Positions 35,058 to 44,444 of a stretch of 64,000 nt of DNA are shown in pieces. A model generated the notes under the pieces. That model searched no databases. It saw only the letters and a list, made by a program, of their open reading frames with translations, and had not been told where the DNA came from. The position numbers and the translations under genes were made by a program. Origin of the DNA: Geminicoccaceae bacterium (GTDB lineage: Bacteria; Pseudomonadota; Alphaproteobacteria; Geminicoccales; Geminicoccaceae). Position 1 is the stretch's first letter, and every line of letters starts with the position of its first letter. The stretch is taken from positions 62,001 through 126,000 of the forward strand of contig JACKIM010000001.1 of assembly GCA_020638465.1 (NCBI GenBank). Reading direction: 5' to 3'.

Positions 35058-37014
35058 CACTCAATCCCTTGAGAGTAAAACAAACGCTGAATTCACCGTT
35101 TTCCGGGCAATCGATCCATATTCTGCCGCGATGCATCTCCACCGCCTTCTTGACGATCGACAATCCGATACCCGACCCCACGCCGGAAGCCCCGGAATGC
35201 TGCCCCTTGCGGAATGGCAGCAACAGGTCGTCGCCTGCCGCTTCCGAGGTGTCGCGATTGTTGGCAAAGACGATGACCGGCCCGTCATTGTCGGTACCTG
35301 GTCTCTCGAATACCTTGATCCACAGACGTTTCGCACCGTGCCGCATGGCGTTCTGGAAGAGGTTGTCGAACAATTGCCAGATGATGTTCGGGTAGCAATC
35401 GATGGTTGCCAGCCTGCCGATGTTCAGTTTGACATCACGCTCCTTGAGAGCATTCCGGTGCTCTTCGACAACACCGCTGATGATCGAGTTGAGGGGACGC
35501 AATTCACGTGAGACCTGCTGCTCGTCGAGACGGGTGAGCGAGCGCAGATCATCGATGAGCGAACTCAATCGACCGGCGCTGACAATGATCTTCTCAATAT
35601 AGCCACGAGTTTCAGCACTGGCACCGCTATTGTCCATTTCCAGCAGTCTGCAAAATCCGACGATATTCTTCATCGGTTCGCGAAGATCGTGCGAGAGGAT
35701 GGAAACGAACTGTTCGAGCTCCGCGTTCATTCGCTTCATCCGGTCCGAATGGGCAAGCAGATCCTGTTCCTTCGACTTGAGCTCGTCATAGGCCTTGCAG
35801 AGCTCGACATGATGGCGCGAACGCACGGTCTCGAACTGTTCGGCACGCAGGGCTTCGAGTTCCAGCAACTCTTTTCGAAACTCTTCCAGGCTTGACTGGA
35901 TTGCACCGATCTCATCATCGCGACGGGGAAATGATACCGCCGTGGAACTATCACGGCTGCGCATACGGGCAATGAGTTCGTGAATCTGGAGAATCGGGGC
36001 CAGAATCTGGCGATTGAGATAAAAATACAACAGACCGACCAGAAGCAGGAAGAACACGGCCTCGGCGGTAATAATCCGTGAGAACCAGTCATGTTGAGTG
36101 ACCTGTTCAACCCGCTCTTCGTCGAGTTCTTCGCGAAACCGTTCGATGGCCTCTCGCAGAACCGCCATCGCGGGATCGATATGGGTCCTTTCGATGAAGC
36201 GAACGGTCTGTAACGCGTCGGTCCGGTCTTCCGGCCGGTAGGATTCGCTGATCGAAAGCACCTCGGCGACGAGTATGCCGGACAACCGCTCGATTTCGGC
36301 GGCCGTCGCAGCCATGGCGGGTGCCAGCCCATGACCATGCAGATCGGCGAGCCTCGCGCGCCAGTGGGCGTGAGAGACACGGAAGGTGCCTACCGAGGAC
36401 CGATCTCCGGCGAGATGGGCATAGAGTGCCACGATCATGTCACCGGTTGCGCGCTCGATATCGATCAGGTTGTGCAATATCTTGTTGTCCCGGTTCCCCG
36501 CATCGTCGGTTGCCAGGGCATTGTCGACCATGTCCCTGAGCAGTTGTTCCATGGGTCCGAGAATGTCGGTGTCCAGACGCTCGACCGATTGACGGATTTC
36601 TGCCGGCAGATCCGGATCGAAACGGCGAAACACGCTCTCGCGAGCCCGCTTCACGCTGTCGGCGAGATAGAAGTCAAGTCGCTCGATGGTATCGCTGAGT
36701 GCAGGACTTGTGGCGAGAGCCCGATGTCGCCTCAGCTCGACGAGCTTCTGCGCATGGGTCGAGCGAGCCGTGGCGTCACCGGCGACATGCGCCAGAAGGG
36801 CAATCCGGATCTCGGAAAGGTCACGCATCAAGGACATTGCCAGCAACGAGGTCGGCACGATCCCGTCGATGATCTTCATGGTCTGTCGGGTGATCCGTTC
36901 ATGGAATACGGACTGAATGACGGCGACGACCAGGACGACAATGGAACCTGCCAGTAGCGCCGCGCGGATGCGCCAGGCTATCGATCGGGTGAATTCGCGA
37001 AAAATGGGTGTCAT
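35050..37014 (-). CDS. Membrane sensor histidine kinase with degenerate ATP-lid motif
   Basis: Sensor kinase of 654 residues. A first membrane helix spans about residues 17-38 and a second about 312-333, enclosing a large, mostly helical periplasmic domain of some 270 residues. A HAMP-like linker and coiled coil follow to residue 430. The phospho-accepting histidine is H442 in SILSHDLREPMKN. The N box is DNLFQNAMRHG near residue 552. The usual DxGxG box is replaced by FANNRDTSEAAGDDLL; a glycine-rich GVGSGIGLSIVKK follows. It overlaps the receiver gene, its likely partner. The signal sensed is unknown. Confidence 0.9.
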   Translation of the reverse strand: MTPIFREFTRSIAWRIRAALLAGSIVVLVVAVIQSVFHERITRQTMKIIDGIVPTSLLAMSLMRDLSEIRIALLAHVAGDATARSTHAQKLVELRRHRALATSPALSDTIERLDFYLADSVKRARESVFRRFDPDLPAEIRQSVERLDTDILGPMEQLLRDMVDNALATDDAGNRDNKILHNLIDIERATGDMIVALYAHLAGDRSSVGTFRVSHAHWRARLADLHGHGLAPAMAATAAEIERLSGILVAEVLSISESYRPEDRTDALQTVRFIERTHIDPAMAVLREAIERFREELDEERVEQVTQHDWFSRIITAEAVFFLLLVGLLYFYLNRQILAPILQIHELIARMRSRDSSTAVSFPRRDDEIGAIQSSLEEFRKELLELEALRAEQFETVRSRHHVELCKAYDELKSKEQDLLAHSDRMKRMNAELEQFVSILSHDLREPMKNIVGFCRLLEMDNSGASAETRGYIEKIIVSAGRLSSLIDDLRSLTRLDEQQVSRELRPLNSIISGVVEEHRNALKERDVKLNIGRLATIDCYPNIIWQLFDNLFQNAMRHGAKRLWIKVFERPGTDNDGPVIVFANNRDTSEAAGDDLLLPFRKGQHSGASGVGSGIGLSIVKKAVEMHRGRIWIDCPENGEFSVCFTLKGLSDD

Positions 37015-37190
37015 GGGCGCAAGGTCCTGAGAAAATATTGATTTTTATTCCTTATCATAGGAATATTATCAAAGTCAAGACCATGACACTTGTGCAGCCG
37101 CCGTCCAGTGTCGGCTTCTGGCGCGACGATCAGGTCGTCAGCCGGGCAATCCCGCAAATTCGCGACGGAACAGCAAGAGCTTGCGCGAGA

Positions 37191-38222
37191 TCATCCGGCT
37201 TGTTCGAAACCTTCCAGGACATTCACGGTATTGATCCCCACCTCTTCGATGGCATACCCCCCTTCCATGACGAACAGGGTCGGCAGCCCGGCACCCGCGA
37301 TGCGCTCGCCGTAGCGGAGAAAATCCTCGCTGCTCAACCTGAAGAAGCTGATGGGATCCTTCTCGAAGGTATCGACCCCCAGCGAAACCACCAGCGCATC
37401 GGGCGCGAAATCGCCAATGTATCGCAGGCCGTCGTCGAGTGCCAGCCTCCAGTCCCCGAAGGCACTGCCCGGCCGGAGCGGGTAATTGAGATTGAAGCCC
37501 TCCCCCGCTCCGTTTCCGGTCTCATCGGCATAGCCGAGGAAATAGGGAAAGGCATCTTCCGGCCTTCCGTGCAGGCTCACGAAAAGAACATCGGACCTGT
37601 CGTAGAAGATATCCTGGGTACCATTACCATGATGGAAATCGACATCGAGGATCGCCACACGAGATGCCCCATGATCGAGAAGACTCTGCGCAGCGATCGC
37701 CGCATTGTTGAAAAAGCAATACCCGCCATACATGTCCACGGTGGCATGATGCCCCGGTGGCCGGCACAACGAGAAAGCCGCACGATCTCCGTCACGAAGC
37801 ACGGCGGCTCCCGTGAGAGCAACATCCTTGCTGGCCAGTGCCGCTTCCCAGGTCCCCTCGCTTATCGAAGTCTCGCTGGCCAGTGCATAATAGCCGAGGC
37901 GGCCATCGATATTGACGGGACAGCGGGTCCGCATGCGCCGCGCGGGCCAGGCGGTGGGAATTGCCTCTCCGTTGAACCCTGCGGCCTTCCAGTCCGTCCA
38001 CGCGGTACGCAGGAATTCGGTAAAATCCGGGGCATGGATCCGCAAGACAGGTTCGAGACCGAATCCATCCGGTTCAAGCACCGCGCCCAGCCCGCGTACA
38101 CGCACGCGTTCGATGATGAATTCGGCGCGATCGGGCCGCTCGAAGGGAAGGATCAGTTCGCCACCGTAGAGTTCGGTCTTCGAATTCCGCAGCTGGTGTT
38201 TCTTACTGTAGATTGTTTTCAC
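37191..38222 (-). CDS. Histone deacetylase superfamily, acetylpolyamine amidohydrolase-like
   Basis: Zinc-dependent amidohydrolase of 343 residues. The start is a GTG at 38222, after AGGAGA at a spacing of about eight. Active-site motifs are RPPGHHA near residue 150, zinc ligands in LDVDFHHGNGTQDIF near residue 185, and SLGVDTFEKDP near residue 275. The N terminus KTIYSKKHQLR and the last motif match bacterial acetylpolyamine amidohydrolases, which remove acetyl groups from acetylputrescine or acetylspermidine. A polyamine-type importer lies 7 kb away, but co-regulation is not shown. Other small acetyl-amine substrates are possible. Confidence 0.88.
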   Translation of the reverse strand: MKTIYSKKHQLRNSKTELYGGELILPFERPDRAEFIIERVRVRGLGAVLEPDGFGLEPVLRIHAPDFTEFLRTAWTDWKAAGFNGEAIPTAWPARRMRTRCPVNIDGRLGYYALASETSISEGTWEAALASKDVALTGAAVLRDGDRAAFSLCRPPGHHATVDMYGGYCFFNNAAIAAQSLLDHGASRVAILDVDFHHGNGTQDIFYDRSDVLFVSLHGRPEDAFPYFLGYADETGNGAGEGFNLNYPLRPGSAFGDWRLALDDGLRYIGDFAPDALVVSLGVDTFEKDPISFFRLSSEDFLRYGERIAGAGLPTLFVMEGGYAIEEVGINTVNVLEGFEQAG

Positions 38223-38466
38223 GGGGCATGTCTCCTGCCTCAGCCGCCGTGAGTATATCGGGCACGGACTCCCGACCCAAGCCCGCGACAGGGACGACAT
38301 GTCACTCCGATGGGTAGAGGCCCGTCGCGCCGGCTGCGACGAACCCGTCACTCCCATGGAGTGCTTCCAGGCATCCTCTCGTCATTCAGACGGTCAGACT
38401 GGCATGGTAATAATTCCTGTAAAATACTTCGGGAATGTGGTCATCCCCGGACCGGGTGTTCGCTAC

Positions 38467-39582
38467 TCAGGAATTGAGGAACCGTTCGACGCTGCTGCGC
38501 AGTTCGATCGATTGACGGGAAAGGCTGCTGGCGGAATGGCGGATCTGTTCCGCCGATTTCATCGTGGAGTGCGAACTTTGCGAAACACCCTCGATATTCC
38601 GGGCAATTTCGGCGGTCGCCATACTCTGTTGCTCGACGGACGTCGCCACGCTCGTCGAAATCCCACTGACCGATTCCACGGTCTGGCCGATCTTCGTGAT
38701 CGCTGAAACTGTATGATCGGTCGACGTCTGAATGCGCTCGATCAGCGACTTCACTTCATCCACCGATTGTTTGGTTCGTGAAGCCAGCGCCTTGACCTCT
38801 GAAGCCACGACCGAAAAGCCGCGCCCTGCCTCTCCGGCCCTCGCTGCCTCTATCGTGGCGTTGAGAGCCAGGAGATTGGTCTGGTCGGCAATGGCATGGA
38901 TGACATCAATGACCTTGCCGATACTTTCGGCAGACTGGGCCAGCTGGATCACCCGCTCGTCGGCGGCACGGATCAGATCGACCGAGGTGATCGAAAGGCG
39001 GGAGGCTTCACTCACCTGTTGCGAGATGCCGGCGATCGAACGATTGAGCTGCTCTGTCGCCATTCCGACCGAGGTCGAGAGGTTGTTGACCTCGGTCGCC
39101 GTAGCGGAAAATGCTCCCGCCGAGGTGTTGAGCTGATCCGAGGTTTCGGCCACCGCCTCGACCAGCCTGGACACCGACTCCGCCATTTCCACGCTTTCGG
39201 TGACGACGCTCCAGCTCAGCGCGGCACGTCGCGGCCGGTCCGGGCGCTGCTCGATCTCGGTTATGTACAGCTGAAGCACGTGCGATCCCAGACGGATGCG
39301 CGTATGATGAGGAAGATTGGCGGGATCGGCCAGCATCTTGCGCTGATGCGAAGGATGCTTGTGGAAGACATCGATCGACACGCCAACGACCTTTTCCGGT
39401 GCCACCGGCAGGGCATCGTGCAATCCCGCAAGAAGCTCGATCGATTTCCGATTGGCAAACTCGATCCGAAACGTTTCGAGATTGCAGACCATCACCGCTG
39501 ACGGCAGCGAATCAATGACATCTCGCCAGCCATCATCGTCTGCCACCTGTTTCACCTTGGTCGATGCGTTGGTACGAAACAT
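38467..39582 (-). CDS. Soluble methyl-accepting chemotaxis protein with PAS domain
   Basis: Cytoplasmic chemoreceptor of 371 residues with no membrane helix. The N-terminal part (about 18-125) looks like a PAS domain (WRDVIDSLPSAVMVCNLE, RIEFANRKS). The signalling domain follows, with the highly conserved hairpin tip DQTNLLALNATIEAARAGE near residue 235 and flanking helical heptads. It would report an intracellular cue, such as redox state or energy, to the CheA kinase. No che genes are nearby. Confidence 0.93.
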   Translation of the reverse strand: MFRTNASTKVKQVADDDGWRDVIDSLPSAVMVCNLETFRIEFANRKSIELLAGLHDALPVAPEKVVGVSIDVFHKHPSHQRKMLADPANLPHHTRIRLGSHVLQLYITEIEQRPDRPRRAALSWSVVTESVEMAESVSRLVEAVAETSDQLNTSAGAFSATATEVNNLSTSVGMATEQLNRSIAGISQQVSEASRLSITSVDLIRAADERVIQLAQSAESIGKVIDVIHAIADQTNLLALNATIEAARAGEAGRGFSVVASEVKALASRTKQSVDEVKSLIERIQTSTDHTVSAITKIGQTVESVSGISTSVATSVEQQSMATAEIARNIEGVSQSSHSTMKSAEQIRHSASSLSRQSIELRSSVERFLNS

Positions 39583-39684
39583 TCTGTATCCTCATCGATA
39601 CACATCGCCCGTATCATAGCAGCGAGGGGTTAATATAGAAGTTAACGCCGCCGAGAAAATCAGGGGATTGCAGCAGGAACGCCA

Positions 39685-40602
39685 TTGCCGAACGAACGCC
39701 ACCAACCATCATGCAAAACAGCCATCGGGAGTTATTACAGCCATGGCGGATTGCGTGAACGTATCCGCGATGCTCTCGTGGCCGGCAACCTGAACACGAA
39801 GAAGCTGTCGGTTGATGACCTTGCCGCCCTGGACTCATTCCACACCGGCGGCCGGAAAGCGACATTGACGGCCCTCGAAATGCTGCCGTTGCGCCCCGGG
39901 TTGCAGGTCCTCGACGTTGGTTGCGGCATTGGCGGCACCGCCCGTCGGCTAGCCGTCGAACACGGTTGCGATGTCACGGCAATCGACCTCTCCAGGGATT
40001 ATATCGAGGCCGCCATCGATCTTGGACACCTTGTCGAGGGCACGCGACGCTGTCGCTACCTGGTAGCCAGTGCAAGCCAACTGCCCGTGGCAGCTCACCT
40101 GTTCGATGCGCTCACCTGCTTTCACGTGTCCATGAACATTGCCGACCGCACTGGCCTGTATACAGAATTCGCAAGGGTGCTCCGGCCAGGCGGCCACGCA
40201 TGCCTGTTCGATGTGATGCGCACAACCGGACACCCTCTACACTATCCATTGCCATGGGCCGGCGACGAGGGAATGAGCGTCCTGTATACAGTCGGGGAGA
40301 CCGTGGATCGGCTGCAACGCTCAGGTTTCACGGTCACGGCGCAAAAAAGCCTGCGAGCCTTCGCCATCCGGTTCTTCCACAAGCTCGCAGAACGCAGCCG
40401 AATGGCGGAAGATCCTCCCCCCCTTGGCATACATCTCCTTACCGGTAGCAACACACGCGAGAAATTCGCCAACTACCGACATGCCCTGGAAGAGGGTGAC
40501 CTCGATCCGGTGATCATCACCGCAATATCGTCCGGCAGCGCGACCAACCCGGGCCGATCCATCGAGATGACATCGGACTACTCATTGCCCGGCACGCCGT
40601 AG
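39685..40602 (+). CDS. SAM-dependent methyltransferase (class I)
   Basis: Methyltransferase of 305 residues. The start is probably TTG 39685 because AGGA lies seven bases upstream and no ATG is in frame nearby. The SAM motif is VLDVGCGIGGTARRLA near residue 74, followed by VTAIDLS and the LRPGGHACLFDV block. The pattern resembles small-molecule N- or C-methyltransferases, such as sarcosine/dimethylglycine or sterol-type enzymes, but I cannot assign one. Its last 25 bases overlap the convergent DUF1028 gene. Confidence 0.8.
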   Translation: MPNERHQPSCKTAIGSYYSHGGLRERIRDALVAGNLNTKKLSVDDLAALDSFHTGGRKATLTALEMLPLRPGLQVLDVGCGIGGTARRLAVEHGCDVTAIDLSRDYIEAAIDLGHLVEGTRRCRYLVASASQLPVAAHLFDALTCFHVSMNIADRTGLYTEFARVLRPGGHACLFDVMRTTGHPLHYPLPWAGDEGMSVLYTVGETVDRLQRSGFTVTAQKSLRAFAIRFFHKLAERSRMAEDPPPLGIHLLTGSNTREKFANYRHALEEGDLDPVIITAISSGSATNPGRSIEMTSDYSLPGTP

Positions 40603-41252
40603 CTGGGGGCATCGGTCGGGTCGAGCGCACGCGTGACATAGGCCTCGAGCTGAGGCTCATAGATGCGCCACAAGGCTTCGAGACCGGCGATCGGATCAGC
40701 GTCACTCCAGTCCACGCGCAGATCCGCCACCGGCCATGGGACGTCTCGCACAAGCAGCAGGCCAGCCGAGTGGAGCGGTCCCTCCTCACCGCCGGCTTCC
40801 ATCCCTGCGCGCATGGCCAGCAGGAGCCGGTCACCCAGCGGTCCCGATGCTCCCTCGAAGGCGGAAACCATCGCTGACGGGACGTCCTCGTTGGCGAGAA
40901 GATTGCCGGCACAAATACAATCCTGCCCCGCCGCAGTGGCATGACGCCCCAGCGTGCCCTCGCCGGAATAGCTTGCCGTGTGTCCATCGCGGTCGATGAG
41001 CGCCAGTTGGCGAAAGGCAATGAATCGGGTACTTCGCACCACCGCAGCCAAAGCCTCGGTCGCCGATGCTCCCCGCTCCATCAGGTCGAGCCCCAGGGGG
41101 CCGAGCGTCGGGTCAGTAATGTTCTGCGTCGACACGGCTCCCGCCCCGGCCCGCGCATGAGCGCAACGGGCGGCGACCGCGGGCGACGAGGACGAAATCG
41201 CCAGACCGAACATGCCGCTTGCGGCACAGCGTGCCGAAATCGAGAACGTCAT
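40578..41252 (-). CDS. DUF1028 family protein (predicted Ntn-hydrolase)
   Basis: Protein of 224 residues from ATG 41252, preceded by GGGAGGAG. It begins TFSISARCAASGMFGLAISSSSPAVAARC and continues ARAGAGAVSTQNITDP, which match the DUF1028 family, placed in the N-terminal nucleophile hydrolase fold and often beside amino-acid or peptide hydrolysis genes. No enzyme activity is established. It overlaps the methyltransferase tail to tail and is divergent from recO. Confidence 0.8.
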   Translation of the reverse strand: MTFSISARCAASGMFGLAISSSSPAVAARCAHARAGAGAVSTQNITDPTLGPLGLDLMERGASATEALAAVVRSTRFIAFRQLALIDRDGHTASYSGEGTLGRHATAAGQDCICAGNLLANEDVPSAMVSAFEGASGPLGDRLLLAMRAGMEAGGEEGPLHSAGLLLVRDVPWPVADLRVDWSDADPIAGLEALWRIYEPQLEAYVTRALDPTDAPSYGVPGNE

Positions 41253-41376
41253 CGCTCTCCTCCCTTCCCGTATCCGGTTCATTGTCGGCGCCCTCGATTC
41301 GACAGTCCAGTCCGGTTCCCGAAACGCCGCCGATCGAACAATTTCACCTGTATGCAAAATCCTCTACAAGTCACGC

Positions 41377-42141
41377 ATGGAATGGCAGGATGAAGGAATC
41401 GTTCTCAATGCCCGGCCGCATGGCGAACGGGACGCTCTGGCCATCCTCCTGACATTCGAGCATGGCAAGCACGCAGGTCTCGTCCGCGCCGGCGCGACAT
41501 CCCACAACCGGGCGATGCTCGATCTGGGAAACCGGTTGCAGGTCGTGTGGAAGGCGCGGCTTGCCCAGCATCTCGGCAGTTACACGCTCGAACCCGTGGC
41601 CCAACCCGGCGCGTGGCTACTTGACCAACCGCTGGAACTTGCCGGACTGGTCTCGGCCTGTGCGATGGTCGATGCCGGAACAGGCGAACGTGACCCGCAC
41701 CCAAGGCTGTATGCAGCCCTGCTGCGGCTCACCGGGCGCATCGGCCGGTTCGATGACTGGATGGCCGACTACATCCGCTTCGAGTTGCTCTTGCTGCGCG
41801 AAGCGGGCTTCGGTCTCGATCTTGCCGCCTGTGCCGTCACCGGCGCGACCGAAGGCCTCGCCTATGTCTCGCCACGTACCGGACGGGCGGTGACCGATGC
41901 GATCGGTGAACCTCTGAAGGACAAGCTCTTGCCGCTTCCACGATTTCTTACCACTGAAGAAGATCACGATATCAGGCAGATCGCGCAAGGGTTGAGGCTT
42001 GCCGGTTATTTCTTCAGGCGGCATATAACCGACCCCGGCGACCGGATGATGCCGCTTGCCAGAGAACGATTTTCGAATCTGATCGATGACTGTGCCGGCC
42101 AGAACCGGGATCGGTCAGGTGAACACGAGGAGCCACGATGA
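41377..42141 (+). CDS. recO: DNA repair protein RecO
   Basis: Recombination mediator of 254 residues that helps load RecA on single-stranded DNA with RecR. The N-terminal OB-fold begins MEWQDEGIVLNARPHGERDALAILLTFE in two conserved blocks, and the helical C-terminal domain contains RFELLLLREAGFGLDL. Unlike many RecO proteins no CxxC zinc motif is obvious after the AC residues near 150, which is common in alphaproteobacteria. The stop overlaps parC by four bases. Confidence 0.92.
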   Translation: MEWQDEGIVLNARPHGERDALAILLTFEHGKHAGLVRAGATSHNRAMLDLGNRLQVVWKARLAQHLGSYTLEPVAQPGAWLLDQPLELAGLVSACAMVDAGTGERDPHPRLYAALLRLTGRIGRFDDWMADYIRFELLLLREAGFGLDLAACAVTGATEGLAYVSPRTGRAVTDAIGEPLKDKLLPLPRFLTTEEDHDIRQIAQGLRLAGYFFRRHITDPGDRMMPLARERFSNLIDDCAGQNRDRSGEHEEPR

Positions 42142-44384
42142 GCGCTTCCGCCAGCCGGAAAGACCCCGAGATCATTCCCGTCACGTTGAAGGACGCGCTC
42201 GGCGAACGCTATCTGGCCTATGCGCTCTCCACCATAACATCGCGCTCGCTGCCCGATGTCCGTGACGGTCTGAAGCCGGTACAGCGACGCCTGCTGTATG
42301 CCATGATGCAGCTGCGCCTCGACCCTGCCTCCGGCTACAAGAAATGCGCGCGCGTGGTCGGCGACGTGATCGGCAAGTTCCACCCGCATGGCGACACTGC
42401 CGTGTACGATGCACTGGTACGCCTCGCCCAGGACTTCAGCCAACGTTATCCGCTGGTCGACGGCCAGGGCAATTTCGGCAATGTCGATGGCGACAACCCG
42501 GCTGCCATGCGCTACACGGAAAGCCGGCTCACCGTTGTGGCCCAGGCGCTGCTTGACGGCATCGACCAGGAAACGGTCGATTTCCGCGAAACCTATGACG
42601 GCAGCGAGAACGAACCGGTCGTTCTGCCTGCGGCCTTCCCCAACCTGCTCGCCAATGGCGCGGCGGGCATCGCTGTGGGCATGGCCACCAACATTCCGCC
42701 ACACAATGCCGGCGAACTGCTGGACGCCCTCGCTTTCATGCTCGACCGGCCGGCCGATGCCCAACCGGTAACGACGGCCGAACTGATGGGATTCATCAAG
42801 GGGCCGGATCTGCCCACCGGCGGCACCCTTGTCGAAAGTGCGAAGATGATTGCCGAGGCCTACGAGACCGGCCGGGGCTCGTTGCGCCTGCGTGCACATT
42901 ACGAGGTCGAGAAGCTCAGCCACGGCCAGTTCCAGGTCATCGTCACCGAGATCCCCTACCAGGTGCAGAAATCCCGACTGATCGAGCGGCTGGCCGAATT
43001 GCTTGCGGCCCGGAAACTGCCCTTGCTGGCCGATCTGCGCGACGAGAGCACCGAGGACATCCGGATCGTCCTGATCCCGCGCAACCGGAGCGTTCCAGCC
43101 GAACTGCTGATGGAACAACTGTTCCGCCAATCGGACATGGAAGTCAGGCTGTCGCTGAACATGAATGTACTCGACGGCCGCGGCGTACCCGGGGTCATGA
43201 GCCTCGCGGACATGCTGGAAGCGTTCATCTGCCACCGGATGGATGTCCTTGTCCGCCGCTCGAACTATCGACTGGGTCGCATTGATGACCGGCTGGAGAT
43301 CCTCGAAGGTTACCTCAAGGCCTATCTCGACATCGACGAGGTGATCCGCATCATACGCGAGAGTGACGAGCCCAAACCCGAGCTGATGGCGCGTTTCGAA
43401 CTCAGTGAACGTCAGGCGGAGGCCGTTCTCAACCTGCGCCTGCGGAACCTGCGCAAGCTGGAAGAGATGGAGCTCAAGAAGGAGCGCAGGGAGCTGCTTG
43501 CCGAGCGCAAGGAACTCAAGGCACTGCTCGGCGACAAAGGGCTGCGGCGGGCAAGACTGAAACGCGAGATGAACGAGGCCCGCGAGACGTTCGGAGATCC
43601 ACGTCGTACCCGCCTAGAACAGGCCCCCTCCATCGACCCCGTGTTGCTCGAACAACCGGTCGAACGTGTTCCGGTGACCGTCGTCTGCTCGCAGAAGGGT
43701 TGGATCAGAACCCTGCGCGGCCATCAGAATGCACCCGGGGAGATCAAGTACAAGGATGGCGATGGCGAACGCTTTATCCTCAAGGCATCCAGCGCCGACA
43801 AGCTGCTGGCGGTGGCCGATGATGGACGGGTTTATCTGCTGGCCGTCGACAAGCTGCCTTCAGGCCGGGGCATGGGCGAGCCCCTGAGCCTTGTCATTGA
43901 TCTGGGCAAGGGTGTCGACCTGCTGAATCTCCTGGTTCACGATCCCGGGGGCAAGGTGATTTTCGCCACCCGCGACGGTCGCGGTTTCCTTGCCGAGGAA
44001 AGGGAGATCGCCGCCCAGACCCGCAACGGGAAACAGGTGGTCAATCTCGGCAGGGGCGACGAACTCCTCGTCGCCAGATCGGTCGGTGTCGATGCAGATG
44101 TCGTCTGCGCTATCGGTACGAATCGCAAGCTGCTGGTCTTCGGCATCGACGAACTGCCGGTCATGACCCGTGGCCGCGGCGTCATCCTCCAGCGTTTTCG
44201 CGATGCCTATCTCAGCGATGTCATCGCCACCCGTGCAGAACACGGCCTTTCATGGCCGTCAGGCTCGCGCACCCGCCATGAGAAGGACCTTTCGAACTGG
44301 AGGGGCAAACGTGCCGGCTCCGGTCGCATGGCGCCCACGGGCTTTCCCCGTTCGCATAAGTTCGAAGAGGTGAACGAGGAATAG
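42138..44384 (+). CDS. parC: DNA topoisomerase IV subunit A ParC
   Basis: Cleavage subunit of topoisomerase IV, which separates replicated chromosomes, with ParE. It has 748 residues, normal for the family. The DNA-cleaving tyrosine is Y126 in AAMRYTESRLT. The quinolone-region stretch is HPHGDTAVYD at residues 82-91. The coiled-coil gate lies near 440-480 (MELKKERRELLAERKELK). The C-terminal beta-propeller-like domain follows. The absence of a clear GyrA box supports ParC over GyrA. It overlaps recO by four bases. Confidence 0.96.
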   Translation: MSASASRKDPEIIPVTLKDALGERYLAYALSTITSRSLPDVRDGLKPVQRRLLYAMMQLRLDPASGYKKCARVVGDVIGKFHPHGDTAVYDALVRLAQDFSQRYPLVDGQGNFGNVDGDNPAAMRYTESRLTVVAQALLDGIDQETVDFRETYDGSENEPVVLPAAFPNLLANGAAGIAVGMATNIPPHNAGELLDALAFMLDRPADAQPVTTAELMGFIKGPDLPTGGTLVESAKMIAEAYETGRGSLRLRAHYEVEKLSHGQFQVIVTEIPYQVQKSRLIERLAELLAARKLPLLADLRDESTEDIRIVLIPRNRSVPAELLMEQLFRQSDMEVRLSLNMNVLDGRGVPGVMSLADMLEAFICHRMDVLVRRSNYRLGRIDDRLEILEGYLKAYLDIDEVIRIIRESDEPKPELMARFELSERQAEAVLNLRLRNLRKLEEMELKKERRELLAERKELKALLGDKGLRRARLKREMNEARETFGDPRRTRLEQAPSIDPVLLEQPVERVPVTVVCSQKGWIRTLRGHQNAPGEIKYKDGDGERFILKASSADKLLAVADDGRVYLLAVDKLPSGRGMGEPLSLVIDLGKGVDLLNLLVHDPGGKVIFATRDGRGFLAEEREIAAQTRNGKQVVNLGRGDELLVARSVGVDADVVCAIGTNRKLLVFGIDELPVMTRGRGVILQRFRDAYLSDVIATRAEHGLSWPSGSRTRHEKDLSNWRGKRAGSGRMAPTGFPRSHKFEEVNEE

Positions 44385-44444
44385 CAACCCTCGAATCCTC
44401 CAGGCAGACCCGGACGCCAGGCGGTTGACCTGAAGGCAGCGCAA

